A stretch of 64,000 nucleotides of DNA from Geodermatophilus bullaregiensis. Lineage in GTDB: Bacteria > Actinomycetota > Actinomycetes > Mycobacteriales > Geodermatophilaceae. The notes below the pieces were generated by a model. It saw only the letters and a list, made by a program, of their open reading frames with translations, searched no databases and had not been told where the DNA came from. Position numbers and translations under genes: made by a program. The DNA lies in contig NZ_JAFBCJ010000001.1 of assembly GCF_016907675.1 (NCBI RefSeq), positions 4,402,001 to 4,466,000 of the forward strand, in the 5' to 3' direction. This document shows, in pieces, positions 34,142 to 42,946 of the stretch. Every line of letters starts with the position of its first letter. The first letter of the stretch is position 1.

Positions 34142-35175
34142 GGCTGGGCCCTTCCCGGGACCGGGGTCGCCGAACCCGGCGCGTCCGCGGTGCCCGGCGC
34201 CGGCAGCGCGGACGGGTCGGCGAACAGCTCCGCGGCCGGGCTCGCCTGGGCCAGCGCGTCGGCGGCCAGCACCACCGCGGCCGCCGTCCACGTGGGCCGC
34301 TCGACCGGCCAGCGGGCGTCGTCGGCGTAGACCAGGCCGGTCCAGTACGAGCCGTCGTGGTGGCGCAGGTGCTGCATCGCCGCCACCTGCTCCAGCGCCG
34401 CGTCGTGCTGCCCGGCGACGACGAGGGCTAGGGCCAGCTCACAGGTCTCCGCGCCGGTCACCCACGGGTGGTCGGCGACGCAGCGGGCGCCCAGCCCCGG
34501 GACGACGAAGCGGTCCCAGTCGGCGGCCAGCCGCGCGCGGGCCGGCTCCCCGGTGACCGCGCCGGCCAGCACCGGGTAGTACCAGTCCATCGACCAGCGG
34601 GACCGGTCGGCGAAGGCACCGGGGTCGGTGCGCAGCGCCGTCCCGAGGTCGGTGACGGCCAGCTCCCAGTCCGGCTGCGGCTCGCCGGTCAGCCCGGCCA
34701 GGGCGACGCCGCAGCGCAGGGCCTGGAACAGGCTGGCGTTGCCGGTCAGCAGCGCGGTGTCGTCGGGGGTGCCGTCGGGCCGCAGCGCCCAGCTGACCGC
34801 CCCGCCGGCCAGCTGCATGCGCACCACCAGGTCCAGTCCGCGGCGCACGGCCGGCCACAGCTCGGTGACCAGCCGCTCGTCACCGCTGGCCAGCCAGGAG
34901 TGCCAGGCGCCGACGGCGAGGTAGCCGGCGTGGTTGCTCTCGACGGCGGGCTGGGTCTCGGCGCCGCCGCGGTACTCCGCCGCCCAGGAGCCGTCGGTCC
35001 GCTGCCGCGCGGCCAGCCAGCGGTAGGCGGCCGCCGCGCGCTCGTGCTCGCCACCGACGTCGAGGGCCATCGCGGCCTCGATCGAGTCCCACGGGTCCAG
35101 CTGCCCGCCGCGGAACCACGGCAGGGCGCCGTCGCGGGCCTGCTCGGCGGCGATCGCGGACACGGTGCGGCGCAC
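34138..35175 (-). CDS. Toroid (alpha/alpha-barrel) prenyltransferase/terpene-cyclase-like protein
   Basis: A 345-residue soluble protein with repeated Trp/Gly-rich helical hairpins: DGALPWFRGGQLDPWDSIEAAMAL, TDGSWAAEYRGG, SNHAGYLAVGAWHSW, RSRWSMDWYYPVL, HDGSYWTGLVYAD. This is the (alpha/alpha)6 barrel of prenyltransferase/squalene-cyclase and some glycoside hydrolase relatives, but the DxDD protonation motif of cyclases is absent, so a sugar-acting role is as likely. The start is uncertain: the frame is open upstream to the methyltransferase stop (residues resembling ELPELPGVL) without an ATG or GTG. GTG 35175 is the first usable start. Sits in the middle of the glycan operon. Confidence 0.78.
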   Translation of the reverse strand: MRRTVSAIAAEQARDGALPWFRGGQLDPWDSIEAAMALDVGGEHERAAAAYRWLAARQRTDGSWAAEYRGGAETQPAVESNHAGYLAVGAWHSWLASGDERLVTELWPAVRRGLDLVVRMQLAGGAVSWALRPDGTPDDTALLTGNASLFQALRCGVALAGLTGEPQPDWELAVTDLGTALRTDPGAFADRSRWSMDWYYPVLAGAVTGEPARARLAADWDRFVVPGLGARCVADHPWVTGAETCELALALVVAGQHDAALEQVAAMQHLRHHDGSYWTGLVYADDARWPVERPTWTAAAVVLAADALAQASPAAELFADPSALPAPGTADAPGSATPVPGRAQP

Positions 35176-35212
35176 CGCGGCGCCGTCGAGGACGCCGGGG
35201 AGCTCCGGCAGC

Positions 35213-35995
35213 TCAGCCCGCAGGGGTCCGCTCCCGCTCCGGCGCCGCGGCGACCGTCCGGCGGCGGGCGCGTGCCGCCGGCTCGCCGGCCGGCTTGCTG
35301 GCGTACACCACCAGGCTCTTGCCGATCAGCGGGTCGAGCAGCCGCTCGGCGGTCCGGGTCGGCCACGGCCGGTGGGTCAGGTCCCAGACCAGCAGCCGGT
35401 GGTAGGCCCGGACGACGGCCGCGTCGCGCTCGACGCCGACCGCGCACCTGAGCCACCAGAAGGGCGCGTGCAGGGCGTGCGCGTGGTGCCGCCGGCCGGG
35501 CACGAGGCCGGCTCCGGCCAGCCGGGCCCGCAGCTCGTCGCCGCGGTAGATGCGGACGTGGCCGCCCTCGTTGGCGTGGTAGGCGTCCGACAGCGCCCAG
35601 CAGACCCGCTCGGGTCCGAAGCGCGGCACGGTGACCGCGACCCGCCCGCCGGGCCTGAGCACGCGGGCGATCTCGGCCATCGCCCGCGCGTCGTCCGGGA
35701 TGTGCTCGAGCACCTCCGAGGCGATCACCCGGTCGACGCTGGCGTCGGGGACGGGCAGGTGCAGGAGGTCGCCGCGCACCACCTCGTAGTGCGCCCCGGC
35801 CGGGGCCTCCCCGGCCTCGGCGATGGCACCGAGCCAGCGCCTGGTCGTCTCCACCTCGGGCACGCCCCAGTCGACCGCCACCACCCGCGCGCCGCGCCGG
35901 TAGGCCTCGAAGGCGTGCCGGCCCTCGCCGCAGCCCAGGTCGAGCACGGTCGTGCCCGGGCGCACGTCGAGCAGGTCGTAGTCGACGGTCAGCAC
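35213..35995 (-). CDS. Class I SAM-dependent methyltransferase of the glycan operon
   Basis: A 260-residue methyltransferase (Methyltransf_11 type): TTVLDLGCGEGRHAFEAYRRGARVVAVDWG (about 14-43), GDLLHLPVPDASVDRVIASEVLEHIPDDARA (85-115) and RVLRPGGRVAVTVP. Beyond residue 180 there is an extra C-terminal part with HALHAPFWWLRC. The GTG overlaps the glycosyltransferase end by seven bases, with GGAAGGG upstream. Likely methylates a sugar or lipid intermediate of the same pathway. Confidence 0.88.
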   Translation of the reverse strand: MLTVDYDLLDVRPGTTVLDLGCGEGRHAFEAYRRGARVVAVDWGVPEVETTRRWLGAIAEAGEAPAGAHYEVVRGDLLHLPVPDASVDRVIASEVLEHIPDDARAMAEIARVLRPGGRVAVTVPRFGPERVCWALSDAYHANEGGHVRIYRGDELRARLAGAGLVPGRRHHAHALHAPFWWLRCAVGVERDAAVVRAYHRLLVWDLTHRPWPTRTAERLLDPLIGKSLVVYASKPAGEPAARARRRTVAAAPERERTPAG

Positions 35996-37242
35996 GGAGC
36001 ACCCTTCCGTTGCAGCACCTCGGCGTACCAGTCCGCCGTCCGCTCGGCGGTCGCCCGCCAGGTGTAGGAGGCCAGCACCCGGCGGCGCCCGGCGCGGCCC
36101 AGCTGCTCCTGCAGCGAGGGGTTCTCCAGCACCAGCCGCAGCGCCGCGGTCAGCTCGCCGACGTCGCCCGCGCGCACCCGCAGCCCGGCGTGGGTGCCCA
36201 CCACCTCCGGCAGGGCGCCGGCGTCGGTGGTGACCAGCGGCGTGCCGCAGGCCATCGCCTCGACCGCCGGCAGGGAGAAGCCCTCGTACAGCGAGGGGAT
36301 GGCGGCCACGGTCGCCGTCTGCAGGAGCTCGACCAGGTCGGCCTCGGGCAGCGGGCCGGTGAAGCGGACGGCGTCGCGCAGCCCGAGCCGGTCCAGCGCC
36401 GACTCCGCCGGGCCGCCCGGGCGGGCGGTGCCGACGACGGTGAGCCGCACCGGCCGCTCGGTGCGCAGCTTGGCCACCGCCTCGAGCAGGTGCACCAGGC
36501 CCTTGAGCGGGACGTCGGCGCTGGTGGTGACCACGATCGAGTCGGTCCCCCGCGGCCGGCCGGGCGGCGGCGGGGTGAAGACCGCGGGGTCGATGCCGAC
36601 CGGGATGACCTCGACGCCGGCCGCCGGCACGCGGAGGTGCGTCTCGATGTCGCGCCGCGAGCTCTCCGAGACGGTGGTGACCGCGTCCAGGCGCGGGGCG
36701 ACCCGCGCCTGCATCGCGGTGAAGCCGTACCAGCGGGTGAGCGTGAGCCGGCGGCGCAGCGTGGGCGCGGCGGCGAGCTCGAGCTGCCGGTCGATGGCGA
36801 CCGGGTGGTGCACGGTGGCGACGGTGGGGACGCCGGCGCGGACCAGCCGCAGCAGGCCGTAGCCGAGGCTCTGGTTGTCGTGGACGACGTCGAACTCGTG
36901 CGCGCGGGGGAGGAGCTCGCGGGCCGCGCGCAGGGTGAAGGTCAGCGGCTCGGGGAAGCCGGCCGTGCACATCGCCGCCCACTCCAGGACGTCGACCCGG
37001 TCGCGGAACTCCGAGGGCCGCGGCACCCGGAAGGGGTCGGGCTCGCGGTAGAGGTCGAGGCTGGGGACGCGGGTGAGGGGGACGCCGTCGTCGAGCTCGG
37101 GGTAGGGCTGGCCGCTGAGGACCTCGACGGCGTGGCCGAGGGCGGTCAGCTCGCGGGACAGGGCCCGCACGTAGACGCCCTGGCCCCCGCTGTGCGGCTT
37201 GCTCCGGTACGACAGCAGTGCGATCCGCAGCCGTCGTCCCAT
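35989..37242 (-). CDS. Family 4 glycosyltransferase (GT-B)
   Basis: A 417-residue retaining glycosyltransferase. N-terminal acceptor domain with SKPHSGGQGVYVRALSRELTALGH (Gly-rich GGxG loop, about 12-35). C-terminal donor domain with VVTTSADVPLKGLVHLLEA and PSLYEGFSLPAVEAMACGTPLV (the EX7E motif, about 315-335). First gene of the operon. ATG 37242 is chosen: TAGAGT (37250-37255) lies seven bases upstream, suggesting a leaderless transcript. Adjacent Dabb gene is divergent, leaving only 62 bases. Confidence 0.92.
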   Translation of the reverse strand: MGRRLRIALLSYRSKPHSGGQGVYVRALSRELTALGHAVEVLSGQPYPELDDGVPLTRVPSLDLYREPDPFRVPRPSEFRDRVDVLEWAAMCTAGFPEPLTFTLRAARELLPRAHEFDVVHDNQSLGYGLLRLVRAGVPTVATVHHPVAIDRQLELAAAPTLRRRLTLTRWYGFTAMQARVAPRLDAVTTVSESSRRDIETHLRVPAAGVEVIPVGIDPAVFTPPPPGRPRGTDSIVVTTSADVPLKGLVHLLEAVAKLRTERPVRLTVVGTARPGGPAESALDRLGLRDAVRFTGPLPEADLVELLQTATVAAIPSLYEGFSLPAVEAMACGTPLVTTDAGALPEVVGTHAGLRVRAGDVGELTAALRLVLENPSLQEQLGRAGRRRVLASYTWRATAERTADWYAEVLQRKGAPC

Positions 37243-37304
37243 GCGCCGGACTCTAACGACCCCGTACCGTCCGCCCACCGCCCGTGCCTGACAGGCTGGC
37301 CGCC

Positions 37305-37598
37305 GTGATCCGACACGTCGTCCACTTCACCTGGTCCGACTCCGCCGACGAGGCCCGGCGGGCCGAGACGGTGGCCGCGCTGCGCCGGCTGCCCGAGCAG
37401 GTGCCCGGCCCGGTCGCCTTCACCGTCGCGCCCGACGCCGGCCTGGTCGAGGGCAACGCGCACACGATCCTGGTCGCCGACTTCCCCGACGCCGGGACCT
37501 TCCGCGGCTACGCGACCGACCCCACGCACCTGGCGGTCATCGCCGAGCACGTGCGCCCCTACCTGGCCGCCCGCAGCGCCGTCCAGTACGAGCTGTGA
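37305..37598 (+). CDS. Dabb (stress-responsive alpha/beta barrel) family protein
   Basis: A 97-residue dimeric ferredoxin-like barrel: IRHVVHFTWSDSADEARR, LVADFPDAGTFRGYATDPTHLAVI and the terminal RSAVQYEL match the Dabb fold. Members range from plant stress proteins to polyketide cyclases. Function here unknown. GTG 37305 is preferred to one 21 bases earlier because the fold begins directly at VIRHVVHF. Confidence 0.87.
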   Translation: MIRHVVHFTWSDSADEARRAETVAALRRLPEQVPGPVAFTVAPDAGLVEGNAHTILVADFPDAGTFRGYATDPTHLAVIAEHVRPYLAARSAVQYEL

Positions 37599-37724
37599 GG
37601 CGCTGACCGCCGGTCCGGCACACGCTCCCGACGGCCCGGCGCGCGGCCGTCCACAGCCGCCGGCCGGTCCACAGCCGGCCGACGACGCTCCTGCCGGCCC
37701 CGCCCGGGTCCCAGGGTCGGCGGG

Positions 37725-38840
37725 GTGGACGAACCCCAGCCCCTCTCGACCCGGCCGCCTTCCGCCGCGCCGCCCGTCATCCGCCTCGGCGACAGCGGTG
37801 AGGTCGCCGCGGCCCTGCCCCACCTGCTCGGCTTCCACCCCGCCGAGTCCCTCGTGCTGGTCAGCCTGCGCGGCCCGGGCGGCAGCCGGGTCGGCCTCAC
37901 CGCGCGCGCCGACCTGCCCGACCCCGCGGACGCCGCCGCGCTGGCCCGCGCGCTGGCCGTCCGGATGGACACCGACGACCCGGCCGCGGTGCTGCTCGCG
38001 GTGGTGTCGGAGGCGCCCGACGACGTCACGGTCCCCGTGTTCCCGGCGCACTTCGAGCCGCCCGGCGCCGCTCCCGAGCTGCCGCACCGCGCCCTGGTGC
38101 ACGAGGTGGTGCTGGCGCTCGACGCGATCGACGTCCCGGTCCGGGAGGCGCTGCTCGTGCGCGTCGGCCGCTGGTGGGACTACGACTGCCCGTACCCGTG
38201 CTGCGAGCCCGGCCGCGGCACCCCGCTGCCCGACGGTGCCAGCCCGCTGGCCGCTGCGGCCGTCGCCGGCGGCGCGGTCCTCGCCCGCGACAGGGAGGCG
38301 CTCGCCGCCCGCATCGCCCCGCCGACCGAGGTCACCGGACTCGCGGCGATGGCCGAGGCGTGCCTGCGCGCCGGCCGGGAGCACGCTGCCCGGCTCCGCG
38401 CGGCCGGGCGGCCGGCCGTGGCGTGGGGGTGCGACGCCGCGATCGCCGACGCGGTGAGCGCCTGCCGCCCCGGGCCGGCCACCGCGGGCACCCGGCTCCC
38501 CGACGCGCAGGTGGCGCGGGTGCTCTGGGCGCTCACCCTGACCGAGGTCCGCGACCGGGCGATGGGGCTGGCCCTGGGCGACGACGCCGCGGCCGCCGAG
38601 GTGCTGTGGACCGAGTGCACCCGCCGGGCCCCGGTCCCGCTCGACGGCCCGCCGGCGACCCTGCTGGCGGTCAGCGCGTGGCTGCGCGGCGACGGCGCCA
38701 CGGCCAACGTCGCCCTCGACCGGGCGCTGGCCGCCGACCCGGCCGCCGAGCTGCCCCGCCTGCTCGCCGACGGACTGCAGGCCTGCCTGCCCCCGGCGGA
38801 GCTGCGCGCGCTGATCACCAGCACGCTGGCCGGCGGGTGA
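37725..38840 (+). CDS. DUF4192 family protein
   Basis: A 371-residue actinobacterial protein of unknown function. It shows the standard start PPVIRLGDSGEVAAALPHLLGFHPAESLVLVSLRGPGG and the mid-region RVGRWWDYDCPYPCCEPGRGTPL, which contains a conserved Cys pair. The C-terminal third has helical repeats (WLRGDGATANVALDRALAADP). No membrane segment. GTG start at 37725. Isolated gene without operon partners, although DUF4192 is widespread and vertically inherited in this phylum. Confidence 0.9.
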   Translation: MDEPQPLSTRPPSAAPPVIRLGDSGEVAAALPHLLGFHPAESLVLVSLRGPGGSRVGLTARADLPDPADAAALARALAVRMDTDDPAAVLLAVVSEAPDDVTVPVFPAHFEPPGAAPELPHRALVHEVVLALDAIDVPVREALLVRVGRWWDYDCPYPCCEPGRGTPLPDGASPLAAAAVAGGAVLARDREALAARIAPPTEVTGLAAMAEACLRAGREHAARLRAAGRPAVAWGCDAAIADAVSACRPGPATAGTRLPDAQVARVLWALTLTEVRDRAMGLALGDDAAAAEVLWTECTRRAPVPLDGPPATLLAVSAWLRGDGATANVALDRALAADPAAELPRLLADGLQACLPPAELRALITSTLAGG

Positions 38841-38983
38841 GCGACTCCGTCGGCTGCCGACGTGGTCCGCGCCGGCTCGGCCGAGGGCCCCGCCGCGATG
38901 AGTTCCGCCCGGGTCGGGGGTCTGTCCTGGTGCCGCAGGACGTCGTTCGTCGCCGTCCTGCCCGAGATCCCACGGAGGACGCC

Positions 38984-39766
38984 ATGACGACCACGCCGAG
39001 GAACCCGACCACCGCGCTGCCCGGCCGTCCGCCCGTCGTCGACCTGGCCACCTGGCAGGCCGCCCGGGACGAGCTCCTGGTCCGCGAGAAGGCCCACACC
39101 CGCGCGGGTGACGCCCTGGCCGCGGCCCGCCGCCGGCTGCCCCTGGTGGAGTTCGACGGGACCGTCGAGGTCGTCGGACCCGACGGCCCGGTCCCGTTCC
39201 TGGACCTGTTCCGGGGCCGCGACGAGCTCGTGGTCTACAAGCACATGTGGTACGACGGCGCGCCGCACCAGGGCCAGTGCGAGGGCTGCACCATGACCAC
39301 CTGGCAGCTGCGGGACACCGTCTACCTCGACGCCCGCGGCGTCTCCCTCGCCATCGTGACCACGGGCCGGTGGGACGAGGTGGCCGCCTTCGTCGAGTTC
39401 ATGGGCTACCCCCAGCCCTGGTACTCGGTGCGCGGGATCGACGAGCCGGTCGGCGGCGACATGGGCTACCTCACGTGCTACCTGCGCGACGGCGACCGCA
39501 CGTTCCTGACCTACTCCACGACGGGCCGGGGCAACGAGCCGGTCGTCGGGTCCTTCGGCCTGCTCGACCGGACGCCCTACGGCCGCGGCGAGGCGTGGGA
39601 GGACACACCCGAGGGCTGGCCCCAGGGGCGTCAGGCGTGCTGGTACTGGCGCTCGGACGCGGATGGGCACCCCACCTGGGGCCCGACCAGCCGCCCCGTG
39701 CCGCAGTGGACCCGCCCCGGCGCGACCCCCGTGGAGACCCTCGGTCGGGACGGCTCCCACCACTGA
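38984..39766 (+). CDS. DUF899 thioredoxin-like protein
   Basis: A 260-residue protein of the DUF899 family (thioredoxin-like fold). WQAARDELLVREKAHTRAGDALAAARRRLPLVEF, then MWYDGAPHQGQCEGCTMT, with a CxxC in the place of the active-site pair (QCEGC, about 103-106), and YSTTGRGNEPVVGSFGLLDRTPYGRGE. Possible role in thiol or peroxide chemistry. Unproven. ATG with GGAGGAC upstream. Confidence 0.9.
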   Translation: MTTTPRNPTTALPGRPPVVDLATWQAARDELLVREKAHTRAGDALAAARRRLPLVEFDGTVEVVGPDGPVPFLDLFRGRDELVVYKHMWYDGAPHQGQCEGCTMTTWQLRDTVYLDARGVSLAIVTTGRWDEVAAFVEFMGYPQPWYSVRGIDEPVGGDMGYLTCYLRDGDRTFLTYSTTGRGNEPVVGSFGLLDRTPYGRGEAWEDTPEGWPQGRQACWYWRSDADGHPTWGPTSRPVPQWTRPGATPVETLGRDGSHH

Positions 39767-39809
39767 CCGGCCTCCGTCGACGGCGCCGACATCTCCCGCC
39801 GACGCTCCC

Positions 39810-41939
39810 TCAGACCAGCTCGGGCCGCTGCCACTCCTGGCCGAGGACGTGCTCGGCCAGGAACGCGAGCACCGTCTCGTACCAGACGGTGGAGTTCCCG
39901 GGCGTGAGCACCCAGTGGTTCTCGTCGGGGAAGTAGAGGAACCGGGAGGGCACGCCGCGCTTCTGCAGGTCGTACCAGAGCCGCAGGCCCTCACCGATCG
40001 GCACGCGGTAGTCCTTGTCGCCGTGGATGACCAGCACCGGCGTGCGGATCGCGTCGGCGAAGCGGTGTGGTGAGTTCTGCTCGTAGCGCTTGGGCTCGGT
40101 GAGCGGGTCGCCCCACTCCTTCTCCCAGTAGTAGGCGGCGTCCGTGGTGCCCACGAAGGAGTCGAGGTCCCACAGGCTGGCGTGCGTCACGATCGCCCGG
40201 AACCGGTCGGTCTGCGTGGCCACCCAGTTGGCCATGTAGCCGCCGAAGGACCCGCCCATCGCCGCGGTGCGGGTCTCGTCGACCTCCGGCAACCGCTCCG
40301 CGGCGTCCACGGCGGCCATCAGGTCGGTGTAGGGGGCGCCGCCCCACTCGCCCCAGCCGCGCCGCACGAAGTCCTGTCCGAAGCCCTGCGACAGCGCCGG
40401 GTTGGGCAGCAGGACGGCGTAGCCGCGCGCGGCGAGCACCCACGGGCACCAGCGCCACGACCAGGAGTTCCAGCTCATCAGGGGCCCGCCGTGGATCCAC
40501 AGCACCAGCGGCGCGGGGTGCTCGGCGCTCGCGCCCTCGGGCAGCACCAGCCACGACTGCACGCGCGCGCCGTCGGCCGCGGTGGCCTGCACCTCGGTCA
40601 GCGTGCCGGGCAGCCGGCCGACCGTGCCCGGGTTGGGCAGCGGCCCGGGGTGCTGGCCGGTCGCCCGGGGGTCCAGTCGCACCGGGGCCGGCGGCTCGTC
40701 GTAGGCCGAGCGCAGCGCGTAGAGGGCGCTGCCGTCGCGGGCCACCTGCAGGTCGCTGTAGGCGCCGTCGGCGGTCAGCCGGACCGGGTCGCCGCCGGCC
40801 AGCTCGACACGGAACAGCGCGTGCCGGCCGTCGTCGTCGGCGAGGAAGTAGACGGCGTCGCCCTCCGCGCTGAACTGCGGCGCGCTGGGCCAGCGGTCGA
40901 AGCCGGGGGTGAGCTCGCGGGTCGCGGCGGAGGCGACGTCGACCAGCAGCAGGGTGTAGTCCGGGGGCTCGGCGTAGGTGGTCGTGGTCTCGCGGACGCA
41001 GACCACCGCCGTGCCGTCGGGGGAGAACCGGCCCGAGTGCACGTCGGCCAGCGGGTCGTCGACGAGCACCCGGCTCCCGCCGGTGGCGGTCTCGACGAGC
41101 ACGAGCCGGTCCCGGCGGCCGGCCGGTCCGTCGGGCACCTGGTCGACGCGCAGCGCCAGCCGGCCGTCGGGGGAGACGGTCACCGACTCCCCGGCACCGG
41201 TGGGCGGGGCGGCGTCCGGCGTCAGGTCGCGCAGCTCGACCGGCCGGGGCGGTTCGCCGGCCGGCCCCTCCGCGGGCAGGGCGCCGGCCCAGAACAGGTG
41301 CGGGGCGGCGGGGCCGAGGTCGGCGTCCCAGTACCGCACGGGGTAGGCCTCGTGCAGGATCGCCGACACCCCGGCGTCGGCGCGGGCCTTGCGGCGCTGC
41401 TCGTCCTCGGCGGCGTCGGCCGCGCCGGGCATGGCCGAGGACACGACCACGACCTCGCCGCTGTCGGCGGCCACCGCGAAGCCGCCGACGCCGCCGGGCC
41501 GGGTGACCACCGGGCGGGCCTCGCCACCGCCGGGCGGCAGCGCCCACAGCGCCGGCTTCGGCTCGGCGCCGTCGGTCACCGCGGGGTCGGGCCGGGCGGA
41601 GACGAACAGCAGCGTGCCGTCGGGCGTGAAGGCCGGCGCGGCCTCGCCGGGGGCGCTGCGGGTCAGCCGCCGGGCCGGGCGCTGCCCGTCGGGGTCGACC
41701 TCCCACAGCGCCGAGACCCACTTCTTGCGCTCGGCGTCCAGCGTCTGCACCGCGACGGCCAGCCGCCGGCCGTCGGCCGACAGGGCCAGCCCGGCCACCC
41801 GCGGGACGGCGACGAAGTCGGCCAGCCGGGCGAAGGGGTGCCCGGGACCCGGGTCGGCCGCCGGGGCGGTCCCGGCGGTGGTCCCGGCGGTGGTCTCGGC
41901 GGTGGTCTCGGTGGCGGTGTCGGCGTCGGGCTGGCTCAC
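39810..41939 (-). CDS. S9-family prolyl oligopeptidase-type serine peptidase
   Basis: A 709-residue cytoplasmic peptidase: an N-terminal seven-bladed beta-propeller (about 25-440, with repeated FSPDGT, SADGRR, FTPDGT blades of the WD40-like/TolB type) and a C-terminal alpha/beta hydrolase with catalytic Ser in MGGSFGGYMANW (about 560), Asp in VIHGDKDYRVP (about 645) and His in FPDENHWVL (about 680). Cuts short peptides or acyl-peptides. GTG 41939 has GAGGAG upstream. Residues 8-22 are an imperfect Thr/Ala/Glu repeat (TTAETTAGTTAGT) from a short tandem DNA repeat, so this tail may vary in length. Confidence 0.93.
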   Translation of the reverse strand: MSQPDADTATETTAETTAGTTAGTAPAADPGPGHPFARLADFVAVPRVAGLALSADGRRLAVAVQTLDAERKKWVSALWEVDPDGQRPARRLTRSAPGEAAPAFTPDGTLLFVSARPDPAVTDGAEPKPALWALPPGGGEARPVVTRPGGVGGFAVAADSGEVVVVSSAMPGAADAAEDEQRRKARADAGVSAILHEAYPVRYWDADLGPAAPHLFWAGALPAEGPAGEPPRPVELRDLTPDAAPPTGAGESVTVSPDGRLALRVDQVPDGPAGRRDRLVLVETATGGSRVLVDDPLADVHSGRFSPDGTAVVCVRETTTTYAEPPDYTLLLVDVASAATRELTPGFDRWPSAPQFSAEGDAVYFLADDDGRHALFRVELAGGDPVRLTADGAYSDLQVARDGSALYALRSAYDEPPAPVRLDPRATGQHPGPLPNPGTVGRLPGTLTEVQATAADGARVQSWLVLPEGASAEHPAPLVLWIHGGPLMSWNSWSWRWCPWVLAARGYAVLLPNPALSQGFGQDFVRRGWGEWGGAPYTDLMAAVDAAERLPEVDETRTAAMGGSFGGYMANWVATQTDRFRAIVTHASLWDLDSFVGTTDAAYYWEKEWGDPLTEPKRYEQNSPHRFADAIRTPVLVIHGDKDYRVPIGEGLRLWYDLQKRGVPSRFLYFPDENHWVLTPGNSTVWYETVLAFLAEHVLGQEWQRPELV

Positions 41940-41990
41940 CGGGGCTCCTCGCGGGGTGACGGCACTCGGGGTGCCGACCACCATACGAAG

Positions 41991-42030
41991 CAGCGCCCGG
42001 CGTCCCGCACGAGCGGGACACCGGGCGCTG
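41991..42030 (-). terminator. 18-bp hairpin after ideR
   Basis: Arms 41991-42008 and 42013-42030 pair with one mismatch (CAGCGCCCGG...CCGGGCGCTG) around ACGA. It begins 12 bases past the ideR TAG. Confidence 0.7.
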
Positions 42031-42042
42031 CCGGGACCGGGA

Positions 42043-42750
42043 CTACAGCTGGGCCGCGGCCTCCGCGGGCGTGAGGTCCTCGTCGAGGGCGGCGACGAAC
42101 ACGTGCTGGGCCACCCCCGCCGGCAGCGGCTGGCCGTCGAGGCTGATGGTGCCGTTGCTCGAGGTGGCCACCACCGTCGCGCCCGGGCGCACCCCGCGGT
42201 CGGCCAGGGAGCGCAGCAGGCCGGCGTCCTCCTGGAGCTGCTCGCTGATCCGCCGGATGGTGACCCGGCGGCCCTCGGCGGTCGCGGACGTGGAGAGCAG
42301 GGTCAGCGAGTCGAGCACCGCGGAGGTCTCACCGCCCAGCGCGTCGAGGCCCGGGATCGGGTTGCCGAACGGGGAGACGCTGGGGTTGCCGAGCAGGGTC
42401 AGCAGCTTGCGCTCCACCGCCTCGCTCATGACGTGCTCCCAGCGGCAGGCCTCCTCGTGCACGTCGGCGTAGTCCAGGCCGATGACGTCGACGAGCAGGC
42501 ACTCGGCCAGCCGGTGCTTGCGCATCACGGCGGTGGCCAGCTGGCGCCCCTGCTCCGACAGCTGCAGGTGGCGGTCGCCCTCGACGGTCAGCAGCCCGTC
42601 GCGCTCCATGCGGGCCACGGTCTGGCTGACCGTCGGGCCGCTCTGGTGCAGCCGCTCGGCGATGCGTGCCCGCAGGGGCACGATGCCCTCCTCCTCCAGC
42701 TCGAAGATCGTGCGGAGGTACATCTCGGTGGTGTCGATGAGGTCGTTCAC
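42043..42750 (-). CDS. ideR: Iron-dependent repressor IdeR (DtxR family)
   Basis: A 235-residue Fe(II)-dependent regulator that represses iron uptake and activates storage genes. Nearly the whole sequence follows mycobacterial IdeR: LIDTTEMYLRTIFELEEEG, RIAERLHQSGPTVSQTVARMERDGL (HTH), MRKHRLAECLLVDVIGL (His79), and EEACRWEHVMSEAVE, giving Met10, Cys102, Glu105 and His106 of the primary metal site. A C-terminal SH3-like domain occupies about 150-230. GTG 42750 is used because GGAGGAG lies seven bases upstream. It places Met at position 10 as in IdeR. No iron box is visible in front of it. Confidence 0.95.
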   Translation of the reverse strand: MNDLIDTTEMYLRTIFELEEEGIVPLRARIAERLHQSGPTVSQTVARMERDGLLTVEGDRHLQLSEQGRQLATAVMRKHRLAECLLVDVIGLDYADVHEEACRWEHVMSEAVERKLLTLLGNPSVSPFGNPIPGLDALGGETSAVLDSLTLLSTSATAEGRRVTIRRISEQLQEDAGLLRSLADRGVRPGATVVATSSNGTISLDGQPLPAGVAQHVFVAALDEDLTPAEAAAQL

Positions 42751-42946
42751 TGGCACTCCTCCGTGTCCCTGCCGATCCTACGGCCCGCGGGCCACCCGGC
42801 CCGGCCGTCCACGGCGGACCGCCCGCGGCTCGGCGGCCCACGTCCGCGCCGCCGGACCGCGGCGCGCGGGGGAGCGCGGCGGCGGTGCCCCGGCGGTAGC
42901 GTCCCGGCCAGGGACGACGACGTCCCGGCGGCGACAGGAGGGGCCC

